This document shows, in pieces, positions 7,454 to 14,318 of a stretch of DNA of 14,318 nucleotides. The stretch is from Dokdonella_A sp035263065 (GTDB lineage: Bacteria; Pseudomonadota; Gammaproteobacteria; Xanthomonadales; Rhodanobacteraceae). How positions within the stretch are numbered: the stretch's first letter is position 1; the number at the start of each line of letters is the position of its first letter. A program made the position numbers and the translations under genes. Below the pieces are notes generated by a model. The model was given only the letters and a program-made list of their open reading frames with translations. It did not search any database and was not told the DNA's origin. The stretch lies in contig DATFRS010000344.1 in NCBI GenBank assembly GCA_035263065.1, forward strand, positions 1 to 14,318, given 5' to 3'.

Positions 7454-7948
7454 CTAGGACACCCACCGACCGTCGCGAAGGCGCGGCGGAGCGCGCACTT
7501 CGCTGTCCGGATTGAGGCGCTGCAGCGATCCCTCGATTTCCTCGGGGACGGCGAGATTCGCGCCGACGAAGACGATCTTCCGCTCGTTGCCGGTGTGGAT
7601 GCGTGAAATCCGGCGCAGGATCACCGTGTCGGGCGGCTTCAGGTGGTCCTCGAAGCCGGTGAAGAGATAGATGCCGAAGTGCATGCTCTGCAGGACGTAG
7701 CGGAGCGCGTCGGTGATGCGCTTGGAGCCCGGCACGCGCAGGCCGCTCTCGCGCAGCGACGAAATGCCGCCTTCGGGCTCCCACAGGTACATCGACGTGC
7801 CCGTGCGCATCGCCAGCGTGCGGAACTGCACCAGCGCGTCGTTGACGTGCGTCGTTTCGAGCGCGATCAGATTGCCCGGCGCTTTCAGAATCTGCTCGAG
7901 CAGCTTCTGCGTGACGAGGAGTTCGGCGGCTTTATCGGCCTGGGCCAT
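7454..7948 (-). CDS. 164-aa soluble protein of uncertain family, co-transcribed with the c-di-GMP enzyme
   Basis: I do not recognise this gene with certainty. It is cytoplasmic in appearance: no signal peptide and no membrane segment. The pattern (LIALETTHVNDALVQFRTLA at 27-46, then MYLWEPEGG, GIYLFTGFEDHL about 92-103, then KIVFVGANLAVPEEIE about 123-138) resembles the non-catalytic N-terminal region of Ycf46-like AAA proteins, in which a similar order of short strands precedes the ATPase domain. There is no Walker A motif and no ATPase domain, so if the resemblance is real this is the stand-alone region. This is inference from remembered family patterns. Start ATG 7948 is preferred; a TTG three codons upstream is the alternative and no strong ribosome binding site decides. 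The stop is two bases before the next gene, implying one mRNA and coupled translation. Confidence 0.75.
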   Translation of the reverse strand: MAQADKAAELLVTQKLLEQILKAPGNLIALETTHVNDALVQFRTLAMRTGTSMYLWEPEGGISSLRESGLRVPGSKRITDALRYVLQSMHFGIYLFTGFEDHLKPPDTVILRRISRIHTGNERKIVFVGANLAVPEEIEGSLQRLNPDSEVRAPPRLRDGRWVS

Positions 7949-8007
7949 GCCTGCCAAGCAGCGGACGCGGCCATGTGCCGCGCCTTCATGGTAGCGGATT
8001 TCTGGAA

Positions 8008-8025
8008 GAAAATACCTTTATTTTC
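8008..8025. repeat. AT-rich inverted repeat in the divergent intergenic region (candidate operator)
   Basis: GAAAAT-ACCTTT-ATTTTC: two perfect 6-base arms around a 6-base spacer, in a conspicuously AT-rich patch of a GC-rich window. It lies between the divergent 164-aa gene and the beta-oxidation gene, where a regulator could act on both. It does not match the E. coli FadR site. On the minus strand TTGAAA (8022-8027) overlaps it and could be a -35 for the leftward operon, but no good -10 follows. Confidence 0.4.
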
Positions 8026-8030
8026 AACGC

Positions 8031-8041
8031 GCAGCCGCTGC
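8031..8041. repeat. Short inverted repeat abutting the rightward -35 (candidate operator)
   Basis: GCAGC-C-GCTGC is a perfect 5+1+5 inverted repeat ending two bases before the TTGACC -35 of the candidate rightward promoter. The position suits a repressor or activator half-site pair. It is short and could be chance. Confidence 0.3.
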
Positions 8042-8042
8042 A

Positions 8043-8072
8043 TTGACCCGGCGCGCGGCTTGCCCGGATGAT
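8043..8072 (+). promoter_or_regulatory. Candidate sigma-70 promoter for the beta-oxidation gene
   Basis: TTGACC (8043-8048; 5/6 to TTGACA), an 18-base spacer, and GATGAT (8067-8072; 4/6 to TATAAT). Transcription would begin near 8080, giving a leader of about 20 bases with the ribosome binding site GGAG at 8090-8093. The -35 would coincide with an upstream in-frame TTG, which argues against that TTG as the gene start. Confidence 0.45.
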
Positions 8073-8099
8073 AGCCGTCCCATTTCGGCGGAGCGGACC

Positions 8100-10145
8100 A
8101 TGTTCGAGGGCCTGCGTTTCAAGCACTGGCGCTCCGAACGGGACGCGGACGGCATCGTCACGCTGACGCTCGACCGGGCCGGCATGCCGGTCAATGCCCT
8201 CAGCCGCGAGGTCGTCGACGAGCTCGCCGAGATCGTCGAGCGGCTCTCGTTCGAGCCGCCGCGCGGGGTGGTCATCCATTCAGGCAAGGCGGCCGGCTTC
8301 GTCGTCGGCGCGGATCTCAACGAATTCGCCGCGTTCGAGAAGGCCGGGACGATCCTCGACAACATCCAGAATGGCCAGCGGGTCTTCCAGAACCTGCATC
8401 GCCTGCCCTGCCCGACCGTTGCCGCAATCCACGGCCACTGCATGGGCGGCGGCACCGAAATGGCGCTGGCCTGCCGCTACCGGGTGGCCTCGCGCGATCC
8501 GTCGACCCGCATCGGGCTCCCCGAGATCAAGCTCGGCCTGCATCCGGGCTGGGGCGGCATCGCCCGGCTGCCGCGCCTGATCGGGGCTCCGGCGGCGGTC
8601 GAGCTGATGCTGACCGGCCGGGCCGCGTCGGCCGAGAACGCGAAGGCGATCGGCCTCGTCGATGCGGTCGCGGCGCCGGAGCTCCTCGTCGAATCGGCGA
8701 AGGAGCTGATCCGCCATCCAAAGCCGCGGCCGTTCGCGACACGCGTCCTCGCCTGGGCGACCAACCTCTGGCCGGCGCGGCAGATCCTCGCGCCGGTGTT
8801 CCGCAAGCAGGCCGCCGCGAAGGCGCGGCCCGATCAGTATCCCGCGCCGTTCGCGCTGATCGAAGTCTGGCGCCGCGGCGGATCGGGCACCGCGGCGCGG
8901 CTCAAGCTCGAAGCGCGCTCGATGGCGAAGCTCGCCGAGACGCCGACGGCTCACAACCTGACGCGCGTGTTCTTCCTGCAGGAGCGCCTCAAGGGTCTCG
9001 GCGGCGGCATCGAGCACGGCATCAAGCACGTGCACGTCGTTGGCGCCGGCGTCATGGGCGGCGACATCGCGGCGTGGTGCGCACTCCGCGGTTTCGACGT
9101 GACGCTGCAGGATCGCGAGATGAAGTACGTCGCGCCCGCGCTCGATCGCGCGCGCGAGATGTTCGCCAAGAAGCTCAAGACCAAGGACCGCATCGATGCC
9201 GCGCTCGCGCGGCTCCATGCCGACGTCGAAGGCAGCGGCATCGCGAGCGCCGATCTCGCGATCGAGGCGATTTTCGAGAATCTCGAGGCGAAGCAGGAGC
9301 TCTATCGCAAGACCGAGCCCGGGCTCAAAGGCGATGCGCTGCTCGCGACGAACACGTCGAGCATTCCGCTCGACGAGCTGCGCACCGCCGTGCAGAAGCC
9401 CGCGCGCTTCCTCGGCCTCCACTATTTCAATCCGGTCGCGCTGATGCCGCTGGTCGAGATCGTGCGCCACGATCAGCTCGATGCCGCCAACGAGAAGCGC
9501 GCCCTCGCGTTCTGCAAGGCGATCGACAAGCTGCCGGTGCCGGTCAAGGGCACGCCGGGATTCCTGGTGAACCGCATCCTGATGCCGTATCTGCTCGAAG
9601 CGATGCGCATCTACCAGGAAGGCGTGCCGGGCCCGGTCATCGACAAGGCGGCGAAGAAATTCGGCATGCCGATGGGACCGATCGAGCTCGCCGACACGGT
9701 CGGCCTCGACGTCGCGGCGTCGGTCGGCAAGGAGCTCGGCCCGTTCCTCGGCCTCGACGTCCCGAAAGGCCTCGACGATCTCGCCAAGAGCGGCAAGCGC
9801 GGCAAGAAGGACGGCCAGGGCCTCTACACGTGGGAGGACGGCAAGCCGAAGAAGCCCGAGGTCGATCCGAAGTACGTCGCGCCCGACGATCTCGAGGACC
9901 GCATGATCCTGCCGATGCTCAACGAAGCCGTCGCGTGCCTGCACGATCGCGTCGTCGAGGACGCCGAGCTCCTCGACGCCGGCGTGATCTTCGGCACCGG
10001 CTTCGCGCCGTTCCGCGGCGGCCCGATCCAGTACATCCGCGACACCGGCGCAGATGCGCTGAAGGCGAAGCTCGAGACGCTCGCGCAGCGCCACGGCGAG
10101 CGCTTCAAGCCGCGGCCCGGGTGGGATGCGCCGGAATTGCGATGA
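8100..10145 (+). CDS. Bifunctional enoyl-CoA hydratase / 3-hydroxyacyl-CoA dehydrogenase (FadB/FadJ type)
   Basis: Fatty-acid beta-oxidation enzyme hydrating 2-enoyl-CoA and oxidising 3-hydroxyacyl-CoA with NAD+. It has 681 aa, shorter than E. coli FadB (729) or FadJ (714), fitting the shorter FadB-like group. The N-terminal crotonase domain (about 1-200) has oxyanion-hole GADLNEF (70-76) and both catalytic glutamates, Glu120 (MGGGTE) and Glu142 (GLPEIKLG). The dehydrogenase domain begins near 308: NAD-binding GAGVMGG (315-321), catalytic His441 and Glu453 (LHYFNPVALMPLVEIV), Asn491 (GFLVNR). A C-terminal 3HCDH domain (about 485-675) ends in GFAPFRGGP. Start ATG 8100 has GGAG six bases upstream; the TTG at 8043 falls in the likely promoter. 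No thiolase (fadA/fadI) is in the window, so its partner must be elsewhere. FadB and FadJ cannot be told apart here. Confidence 0.93.
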   Translation: MFEGLRFKHWRSERDADGIVTLTLDRAGMPVNALSREVVDELAEIVERLSFEPPRGVVIHSGKAAGFVVGADLNEFAAFEKAGTILDNIQNGQRVFQNLHRLPCPTVAAIHGHCMGGGTEMALACRYRVASRDPSTRIGLPEIKLGLHPGWGGIARLPRLIGAPAAVELMLTGRAASAENAKAIGLVDAVAAPELLVESAKELIRHPKPRPFATRVLAWATNLWPARQILAPVFRKQAAAKARPDQYPAPFALIEVWRRGGSGTAARLKLEARSMAKLAETPTAHNLTRVFFLQERLKGLGGGIEHGIKHVHVVGAGVMGGDIAAWCALRGFDVTLQDREMKYVAPALDRAREMFAKKLKTKDRIDAALARLHADVEGSGIASADLAIEAIFENLEAKQELYRKTEPGLKGDALLATNTSSIPLDELRTAVQKPARFLGLHYFNPVALMPLVEIVRHDQLDAANEKRALAFCKAIDKLPVPVKGTPGFLVNRILMPYLLEAMRIYQEGVPGPVIDKAAKKFGMPMGPIELADTVGLDVAASVGKELGPFLGLDVPKGLDDLAKSGKRGKKDGQGLYTWEDGKPKKPEVDPKYVAPDDLEDRMILPMLNEAVACLHDRVVEDAELLDAGVIFGTGFAPFRGGPIQYIRDTGADALKAKLETLAQRHGERFKPRPGWDAPELR

Positions 10146-10486
10146 CGAGTCTTGCCGAGAAGGTGTTCTGGACGATGGTCGCGCTGTCGAGCATCGGCGC
10201 CGGCGCCTTCGGCTATCACCGGTTCAAGCAGATCCGGCCCGATCTCTACGACAAGACGCCGCACGGCATTTCCGAGGACGAGCGCAAGGCGCGCATCGCC
10301 GAGTATCAGCAGAAGGGCGATGCGTTGACGCGCGCCGCGAATCCGCCGGCGCGCCTGCTGAAGCCCAGCGAGACCTGCGCGAACGGCGTGGTCGTCACGC
10401 TCGTGCGCGAGGGCGACAAGGCCGAAGCGAAGGCCGTCATCGAGAACGGACGGCCGGTGACCTGCGCAATGCAGCCCGCGCGCTGA
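10142..10486 (+). CDS. 114-aa single-pass membrane protein, unknown function
   Basis: Not recognised. The ATG at 10142 overlaps the stop of the beta-oxidation gene in ATGA, a typical sign of translational coupling, so it is probably made together with that enzyme. The protein has one hydrophobic N-terminal segment (about 8-25: VFWTMVALSSIGAGAFGY), then a charged helical-looking stretch (about 43-66, EDERKARIAEYQQKGDALTR). A small C-terminal region (76-114) is beta-like and has two cysteines (Cys79, Cys108). Those cysteines could form a disulfide if this part is periplasmic, but the positive residues just after the segment (HRFKQIR) suggest it may face the cytoplasm instead. The start is supported by the overlap; the frame is open far upstream but only as a shadow of the enzyme gene. 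Reality of the gene is likely but not proven. Confidence 0.72.
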   Translation: MTSLAEKVFWTMVALSSIGAGAFGYHRFKQIRPDLYDKTPHGISEDERKARIAEYQQKGDALTRAANPPARLLKPSETCANGVVVTLVREGDKAEAKAVIENGRPVTCAMQPAR

Positions 10487-10487
10487 G

Positions 10488-11198
10488 CTACTGCGGCGCG
10501 CCCTCGCCCTTGGCGAGGCCCGAGTGCCGCACGTCCTTGCCGCGCACGAGATACAGCACGTACTCGCACAGGTTCTTGCAGCGGTCGCCGATGCGCTCGA
10601 ACGAGCGCGCGCACCAGAGGCGGTCGAGCTCGACCGGAATCTGCTCCGGCGCATGCTGCATGCGCTCGACGAGCACGTCGAACAGGCCCTTGTAGACCTC
10701 GTCGAGCTTCTTGTCGCCGCGCATGACGTCGAGCGCGAGCGTCTCGTCGAGCCGCGCGAACGCATCGAGCGCGCCGCGGAGCTGCGCGCGCGCCTGCCCG
10801 CCGAGCTCCGCCAGCGACGCGGTGACGTCGGTGCCGCCTTCCTCGCCGACGAGCCGCTCGGCGAGCTTGGCGATGCGCTTGGCTTCGTCGCCGATGCGCT
10901 CGACGTCGGCGAGCATCTTGACCACCGCGAGCACGAGGCGAAGATCCGACGCCGCCGGCTGCCGCCGTGCGAGGATGTACGCGCAACGCTCGTCGATCGC
11001 GAGCTCGGCCGCGTTGACCTGCTGCTCGCGCTCGCGGATCTCGGCGCCGCCCGTGCCGTCGCGCTCGACGAGCATGCGCAGCGACGCCGCGATCTGCTCC
11101 TCGACGAGCCCGCCCATCGCGAGCACCTGCCGCCGCACGTCCTCGATCTCGCTGTTGAACTGGCGCGAGATGTGTTGCGAGAGATGGAGGGGGTCCAT
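10488..11198 (-). CDS. phoU: Phosphate-signalling regulator PhoU
   Basis: Cytoplasmic peripheral protein that links the PstSCAB transporter to the PhoR/PhoB two-component system and represses the Pho regulon when phosphate is plentiful. 236 aa, all-helical, the usual length (E. coli 241). It has two PhoU repeats, each with the metal-binding signature: ERIGDEAKRI (100-109) and ERIGDRCKNL (201-210). N-terminal HISRQFNSEIEDVRRQVLAM is typical. Start ATG at 11198, 26 bases after the pstB stop, so it is the last gene of the pst operon. Its stop codon is one base away from the stop of the convergent 114-aa gene, leaving no room for a dedicated terminator. Confidence 0.97.
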   Translation of the reverse strand: MDPLHLSQHISRQFNSEIEDVRRQVLAMGGLVEEQIAASLRMLVERDGTGGAEIREREQQVNAAELAIDERCAYILARRQPAASDLRLVLAVVKMLADVERIGDEAKRIAKLAERLVGEEGGTDVTASLAELGGQARAQLRGALDAFARLDETLALDVMRGDKKLDEVYKGLFDVLVERMQHAPEQIPVELDRLWCARSFERIGDRCKNLCEYVLYLVRGKDVRHSGLAKGEGAPQ

Positions 11199-11224
11199 GA
11201 GAGCTCGATCCTAACCCTGCAGCG

Positions 11225-12043
11225 TCACACGTAGCGGCCGGTGATGTAGTCCTCGGTCAGGCGCTCGCGCGGATTCGTCAGCAGCGCATCCGTCTCGCCG
11301 AACTCGATCAGCCGCCCCTGGTTCAGGAACGCCGTATAGTCCGACACGCGCGCCGCCGACTGCATATTGTGCGTCACCAGGAGGATCGTGTAGCGCGGCG
11401 CGAGCTCGTGCAGGAGCTCCTCGAAGCGCAGGGTCGTCGCGGGATCGAGCGCCGAGGCCGGCTCGTCCATCAGGAGGATCTCCGGCCCGACCGCGAGCGC
11501 CCGCGCGATCACGAGCCGCTGCTGCTGGCCGAGCGAGAGCGCGAGCGCGCTGTCGTCGAGCCGCGCGGCGACTTCGTCCCAGAGCGCCGCGGACCGGAGC
11601 GCCGACTCGACGCATTCGTCGAGCTCGCGCCGCTTGCGGATGCCGAGCAAACGCGGCCCGTACGCGACGTTCTCGTAGACCGACAGCGGAAACGGATTCG
11701 GCTTCTGGAACACCATGCCGACGCGGCGCCGCAGCTCGTGCACGGCGACGCCCTTCGCATACACGTCGTTGCCGCGCACGAGCACCGTGCCTTCGACGCG
11801 GCAGTCCGCGATCTCGTCGTTGAGCCGGTTGAGGCAGCGCAGGAGGCTCGACTTGCCCGACGCGCTCGGGCCGATCAGCGCGGTGATGCGGCGCGCCGGC
11901 ACGGCGAAGCTCACCGACTCGAGCGCGCGCCGCTCGCCGTACCAGAGCGACAGCGCGCAGAGCTCGAGCGCGACCTCGACGTCGGCTGGCAGGCCCGCGG
12001 GCGGCGGGGATGGAATCGCATTGTCGGGCGATGTCGTCAGCAT
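11225..12043 (-). CDS. pstB: Phosphate ABC transporter ATPase PstB
   Basis: ATP-hydrolysing subunit of the high-affinity phosphate importer, on the cytoplasmic face of PstC/PstA. 272 aa. Walker A GPSASGKSS (58-66), Q-loop Gln113 (VFQKPNPFP), Walker B ILLMDEP (189-195) with catalytic Glu194, and H-loop His225 (VTHNM). The PstB-specific stretches QKPNPFP and HNMQSAARVSD are present. The ABC signature reads LSLGQQQR (169-176) rather than LSGGQQQR: Leu171 replaces the first glycine, which is unusual for this family. Start ATG 12043 is four bases past the pstA stop with GAGG upstream; extending the frame upstream would run into pstA. The N-terminal 20 residues are proline-rich and not part of the ATPase fold. 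Confidence 0.96.
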   Translation of the reverse strand: MLTTSPDNAIPSPPPAGLPADVEVALELCALSLWYGERRALESVSFAVPARRITALIGPSASGKSSLLRCLNRLNDEIADCRVEGTVLVRGNDVYAKGVAVHELRRRVGMVFQKPNPFPLSVYENVAYGPRLLGIRKRRELDECVESALRSAALWDEVAARLDDSALALSLGQQQRLVIARALAVGPEILLMDEPASALDPATTLRFEELLHELAPRYTILLVTHNMQSAARVSDYTAFLNQGRLIEFGETDALLTNPRERLTEDYITGRYV

Positions 12044-12047
12044 GGCC

Positions 12048-13313
12048 TCAACCTTCGAGCGCACGATACCGCTCGCGCAGGCGGTTGCGCAGCAGTATCG
12101 CCGCAAGGTTGAGCGCGACGACCAGGCCGACCAGCAGCAGCGCGCAGGCGTACGCACGCGGGATGCCGCGCAGCGCGTCGGGGCTTTCGAGCGCGGCGTC
12201 GTAGACGCTGAAGCCGAGGTGCATGAACTGCCGCGACGGATGCAGGAACGGGAACGACGCGTCGACCGGCAGCGCCGGTGCGAGCTTGACCACGCCGACC
12301 AGCATCAGCGGCGCGACGGCGCCGGCCGCGCGCGCGATCGCGAGGATCAGACCCGTCAGCAACGCCGGCCGCGCGGCGGGCAGCAGCAGGCGCCAGATCG
12401 TCTCGCCTTCGGTCGCGCCGAGCGCGAGCGAGCCCGCTCGAAGACCCGGCGGGATGCGGGCGAGGCCTTCCTCGACGCTGACGACGACGACCGGCAGCGT
12501 CAGCAGCGCGAGCGTCAGCGCCGCCCAGAGCAGGCCGCCGCTGCCGAACGTCGGCACCGGCAGCCGGTCGGAAAAGAACCAGCGGTCGATGCCGGCGCCG
12601 AGCCCGTGCACGAAGAGCCCGAGCCCGAGCACGCCGTAGACGATCGACGGCACGCCGGCGAGATTCGCGATCGCGCCGCGCACGATGCTCGCGGCCCAGC
12701 CGCGCCGCTCGTGCAGGTAGACCGCGGTGGCGATGCCGAACGGCATCACGATGAGGCTCATCAGCAGCACCAGCGTCAGCGTGCCGATCAGCGCGGGCAG
12801 CGCGCCGCCGATCAGGGCGGGCGCGGCCGTCGACGTCGTCAGGAACCGGCCGACGTGGCGCAGGAACACGCCGGTCCGGCCGACGACGCCGATCGCGTTC
12901 GGCCACAACGTTTCCTCGACGGCGACCGATGCCGCAGCGTCGCGCGCCGTCGCCGACGCGATACTCGCGTCGTCGCGTCCGAACAGCCGGCGGCCGTCGG
13001 CGAGCGCGACGACGAACGCGTCGTCCGGTTCCGTGCGCGACGCGATCGCGATGCGCGGGATGCGGACGTAGCCGCCGCCGGCGCGATCGCGCTCGCTTTC
13101 GCGCAGCACGATCACCTCGTCGGTCGCGACGGCGATCTCGCCGATCGCGATCGTTCCGTTCGTCTCGCGCAGCTCGACGATGCGCGATGGCCAGAACGTC
13201 GAAAGGCCCGCGCCGGCGAGCAGCGCGAGCACGCCGAGCATCGCGGCAAGGCAAAGCGCCGTCGCGCCCGCGACGAGCCAGGTGCCCGCGTGGCCGGCCG
13301 CGACGCGCTTCAT
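12048..13313 (-). CDS. pstA: Phosphate ABC transporter permease PstA (long form)
   Basis: Inner-membrane permease subunit of the Pst phosphate importer. 421 aa, longer than the ~300 aa E. coli protein because about 120 residues are inserted between the first membrane helix (about 13-36) and the core. The insert (about 42-155) is polar, with predicted strand-like segments, and probably periplasmic; long PstA proteins of this kind are known in Pseudomonas. The core permease has helices from about 175 on and the EAA loop around RAGSLALGATEGETIWRLLLP (292-312). The usual GET after the loop is replaced by GAV (331-333). Start ATG 13313 overlaps the pstC stop in ATGA, giving coupled translation; pstB follows four bases after the stop. 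Confidence 0.94.
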   Translation of the reverse strand: MKRVAAGHAGTWLVAGATALCLAAMLGVLALLAGAGLSTFWPSRIVELRETNGTIAIGEIAVATDEVIVLRESERDRAGGGYVRIPRIAIASRTEPDDAFVVALADGRRLFGRDDASIASATARDAAASVAVEETLWPNAIGVVGRTGVFLRHVGRFLTTSTAAPALIGGALPALIGTLTLVLLMSLIVMPFGIATAVYLHERRGWAASIVRGAIANLAGVPSIVYGVLGLGLFVHGLGAGIDRWFFSDRLPVPTFGSGGLLWAALTLALLTLPVVVVSVEEGLARIPPGLRAGSLALGATEGETIWRLLLPAARPALLTGLILAIARAAGAVAPLMLVGVVKLAPALPVDASFPFLHPSRQFMHLGFSVYDAALESPDALRGIPRAYACALLLVGLVVALNLAAILLRNRLRERYRALEG

Positions 13314-14318
13314 GCGATCGAGGCGATGCCGTGCGCGTCGCGATGCAGGCGTGCGCGAACGCGCGCCGCGAGGACGTTCAGCACGAACGTCAGCACGAAG
13401 AGGACGAGCGCCGCGAGCAGCAGGAGGCGGTACGTGCCGCCCGGCGGCGACGCTTCGGGAAGGCCGAGTGCGAGCTCCGCGCTGATCGTGCGCAGGCCCG
13501 ACAGCGGATTCGCATCGACGAGCGGCGTGTTGCCGCTCGCCATCAGCACGATCATCGTTTCGCCGAGGCAGCGCGATGCGCCGAGCACGAGCGCGGCGAC
13601 GAGCCCCGGCCGCGCCGCCGGCAGCACGATCGAGCGGATCGCCTGCCACCGCGTCGCGCCGAGCGCGAGCGCCGCCTGCACGAGCGACGACGGCATCAGC
13701 ATCAGCGCGTCGTCGGCGATCGAGAACACGAGCGGCACCGCGGCGAGCCCGAGCGCGAGGCCGACCAGCGTCGCGTTCCACGGACTCGCCGGCACGATCG
13801 ACGATGCGGAGCCCGCGCCGAGCACGAGCGCCGCGACCAGCGCGACGAGTGCCGGCAACAGCCAAAGCGGGAGCCAGCCGGTCGGACGGCGCACGCGCGG
13901 ACCGAACGCGAGTCCGGTCGCGACGAGCAGCGCCGGCACGACGACGACGAGCGCGAGCAGCGTGCCGACGTTGGTCTTGAGCCACGGCGCGACCGTCGCG
14001 AGCGCGATGAGGCCGAGCACGACCGTCGGAATCGCTTCGAGCAGCTCGAGCGCAGGCTTGAAGAACGCGCGGAACCGCGGCGCGGCGAACTCGGCCGTGA
14101 AGATCGCCGCGGCGAGCCCGAGCGGCAGCGCGACGAGGAGCGCGCACGTCGCCGCCTTGACGCTGCCGGCGATGAGGATCGCGACGCGCGACCAGGCGCC
14201 CTCGGGCAGCGGCGCCCACGAAACGATGCTCGCGGTGAGGAACAGCGGAATCGCCAGCAGCGCGGCCAGCACCACGGTCGTTCCGGCGAGCACGACGACG
14301 GTCCCGAAACGTTCGCGC
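13310..14318 (-). CDS. pstC: Phosphate ABC transporter permease PstC, C-terminal part, cut by window edge
   Basis: Partner permease of PstA. About 335 residues are visible and the frame is open to the right edge (visible sequence begins RERFGTVVVLAGTT), so the N-terminus lies outside the window; the in-frame GTG at 14293 is probably internal. Seen: repeated membrane helices, the PstC motif FKPALELLEAIPTVVLG (nt about 13997-14047 in the coding frame), and an EAA loop LVQAALALGATRWQAIRSIV (about 13622-13681). This is followed by RCLGETMIVLMASGN, which retains the conserved GET. The stop overlaps the pstA start. pstS would be expected upstream of pstC, beyond the edge. Confidence 0.94.
   Translation of the reverse strand, partial: RERFGTVVVLAGTTVVLAALLAIPLFLTASIVSWAPLPEGAWSRVAILIAGSVKAATCALLVALPLGLAAAIFTAEFAAPRFRAFFKPALELLEAIPTVVLGLIALATVAPWLKTNVGTLLALVVVVPALLVATGLAFGPRVRRPTGWLPLWLLPALVALVAALVLGAGSASSIVPASPWNATLVGLALGLAAVPLVFSIADDALMLMPSSLVQAALALGATRWQAIRSIVLPAARPGLVAALVLGASRCLGETMIVLMASGNTPLVDANPLSGLRTISAELALGLPEASPPGGTYRLLLLAALVLFVLTFVLNVLAARVRARLHRDAHGIASIA

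Noticed and set aside
4995..7457. 820-codon plus-strand open frame opposite the c-di-GMP enzyme
   Set aside because: Composition is low-complexity (Arg, Asp, Ala, His) and it mirrors the codons of a gene with clear catalytic motifs.
8043..8099. Upstream TTG start for the beta-oxidation gene
   Set aside because: The TTG is part of the likely -35 TTGACC, and the extra residues do not look like crotonase sequence; ATG 8100 has GGAG at good spacing.
8280..10094. 604-codon minus-strand open frame opposite the beta-oxidation gene
   Set aside because: Shadow of a gene with full hydratase and dehydrogenase motifs; no family resemblance of its own.
1..14318. CRISPR array, tRNA/rRNA, insertion sequence, prophage or defence genes
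   Set aside because: No regularly spaced repeats, tRNA-like cloverleaf, transposase motif or terminal repeats were seen; coding is continuous with normal chromosomal genes.

Overview
The window is GC-rich, densely packed bacterial chromosome. The gene set and order (rpoE-rseA-rseB-degP-lepA, phoU next to pstBAC, a short FadB-type beta-oxidation protein) point to a gammaproteobacterium, perhaps of the Xanthomonadales/Steroidobacter type; that placement is inferred from gene content, not from a marker gene. I see no RNA gene, insertion sequence, CRISPR array or prophage, and no intergenic stretch over about 250 bases.

Layout. Bases 1-4642 (minus strand) hold the envelope-stress cluster in transcription order rpoE, rseA, rseB, degP/mucD, lepA. 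LepA loses its C-terminal part at the left edge. RpoE is the extracytoplasmic sigma factor, RseA its membrane anti-sigma factor, RseB the periplasmic brake on RseA release, and DegP a periplasmic protease/chaperone. Two sequences match the sigma-E promoter consensus, both with a 15-base spacer. One lies before rpoE (autoregulation) and one before degP. degP ends at a strong intrinsic terminator, so lepA probably has its own promoter.

Bases 4803-7948 (minus strand) hold a two-gene unit closed by an intrinsic terminator. A 164-aa protein of uncertain family, resembling the N-terminal region of Ycf46-like AAA proteins, is followed two bases later by an 865-aa receiver-PAS-GAF-GGDEF-EAL protein. 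The receiver lacks its phospho-acceptor Asp (Glu instead) and its conserved Lys (Ser instead). The GGDEF and EAL domains look catalytically competent.

Bases 7949-8099 are a divergent control region with an AT-rich inverted repeat. To its right, on the plus strand, is a bifunctional enoyl-CoA hydratase/3-hydroxyacyl-CoA dehydrogenase, overlapping by four bases a 114-aa single-pass membrane protein of unknown function.

Bases 10488-14318 (minus strand) are the phosphate-uptake operon pstC-pstA-pstB-phoU. pstC loses its N-terminus at the right edge, and pstS and any Pho box would lie beyond it. phoU converges on the 114-aa gene with one base between the two stop codons.

Most of the content is well-known housekeeping and stress machinery. 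The least described parts are the 164-aa/c-di-GMP gene pair with its pseudo-receiver, the 114-aa partner of the beta-oxidation gene, and the altered ABC signature in PstB.
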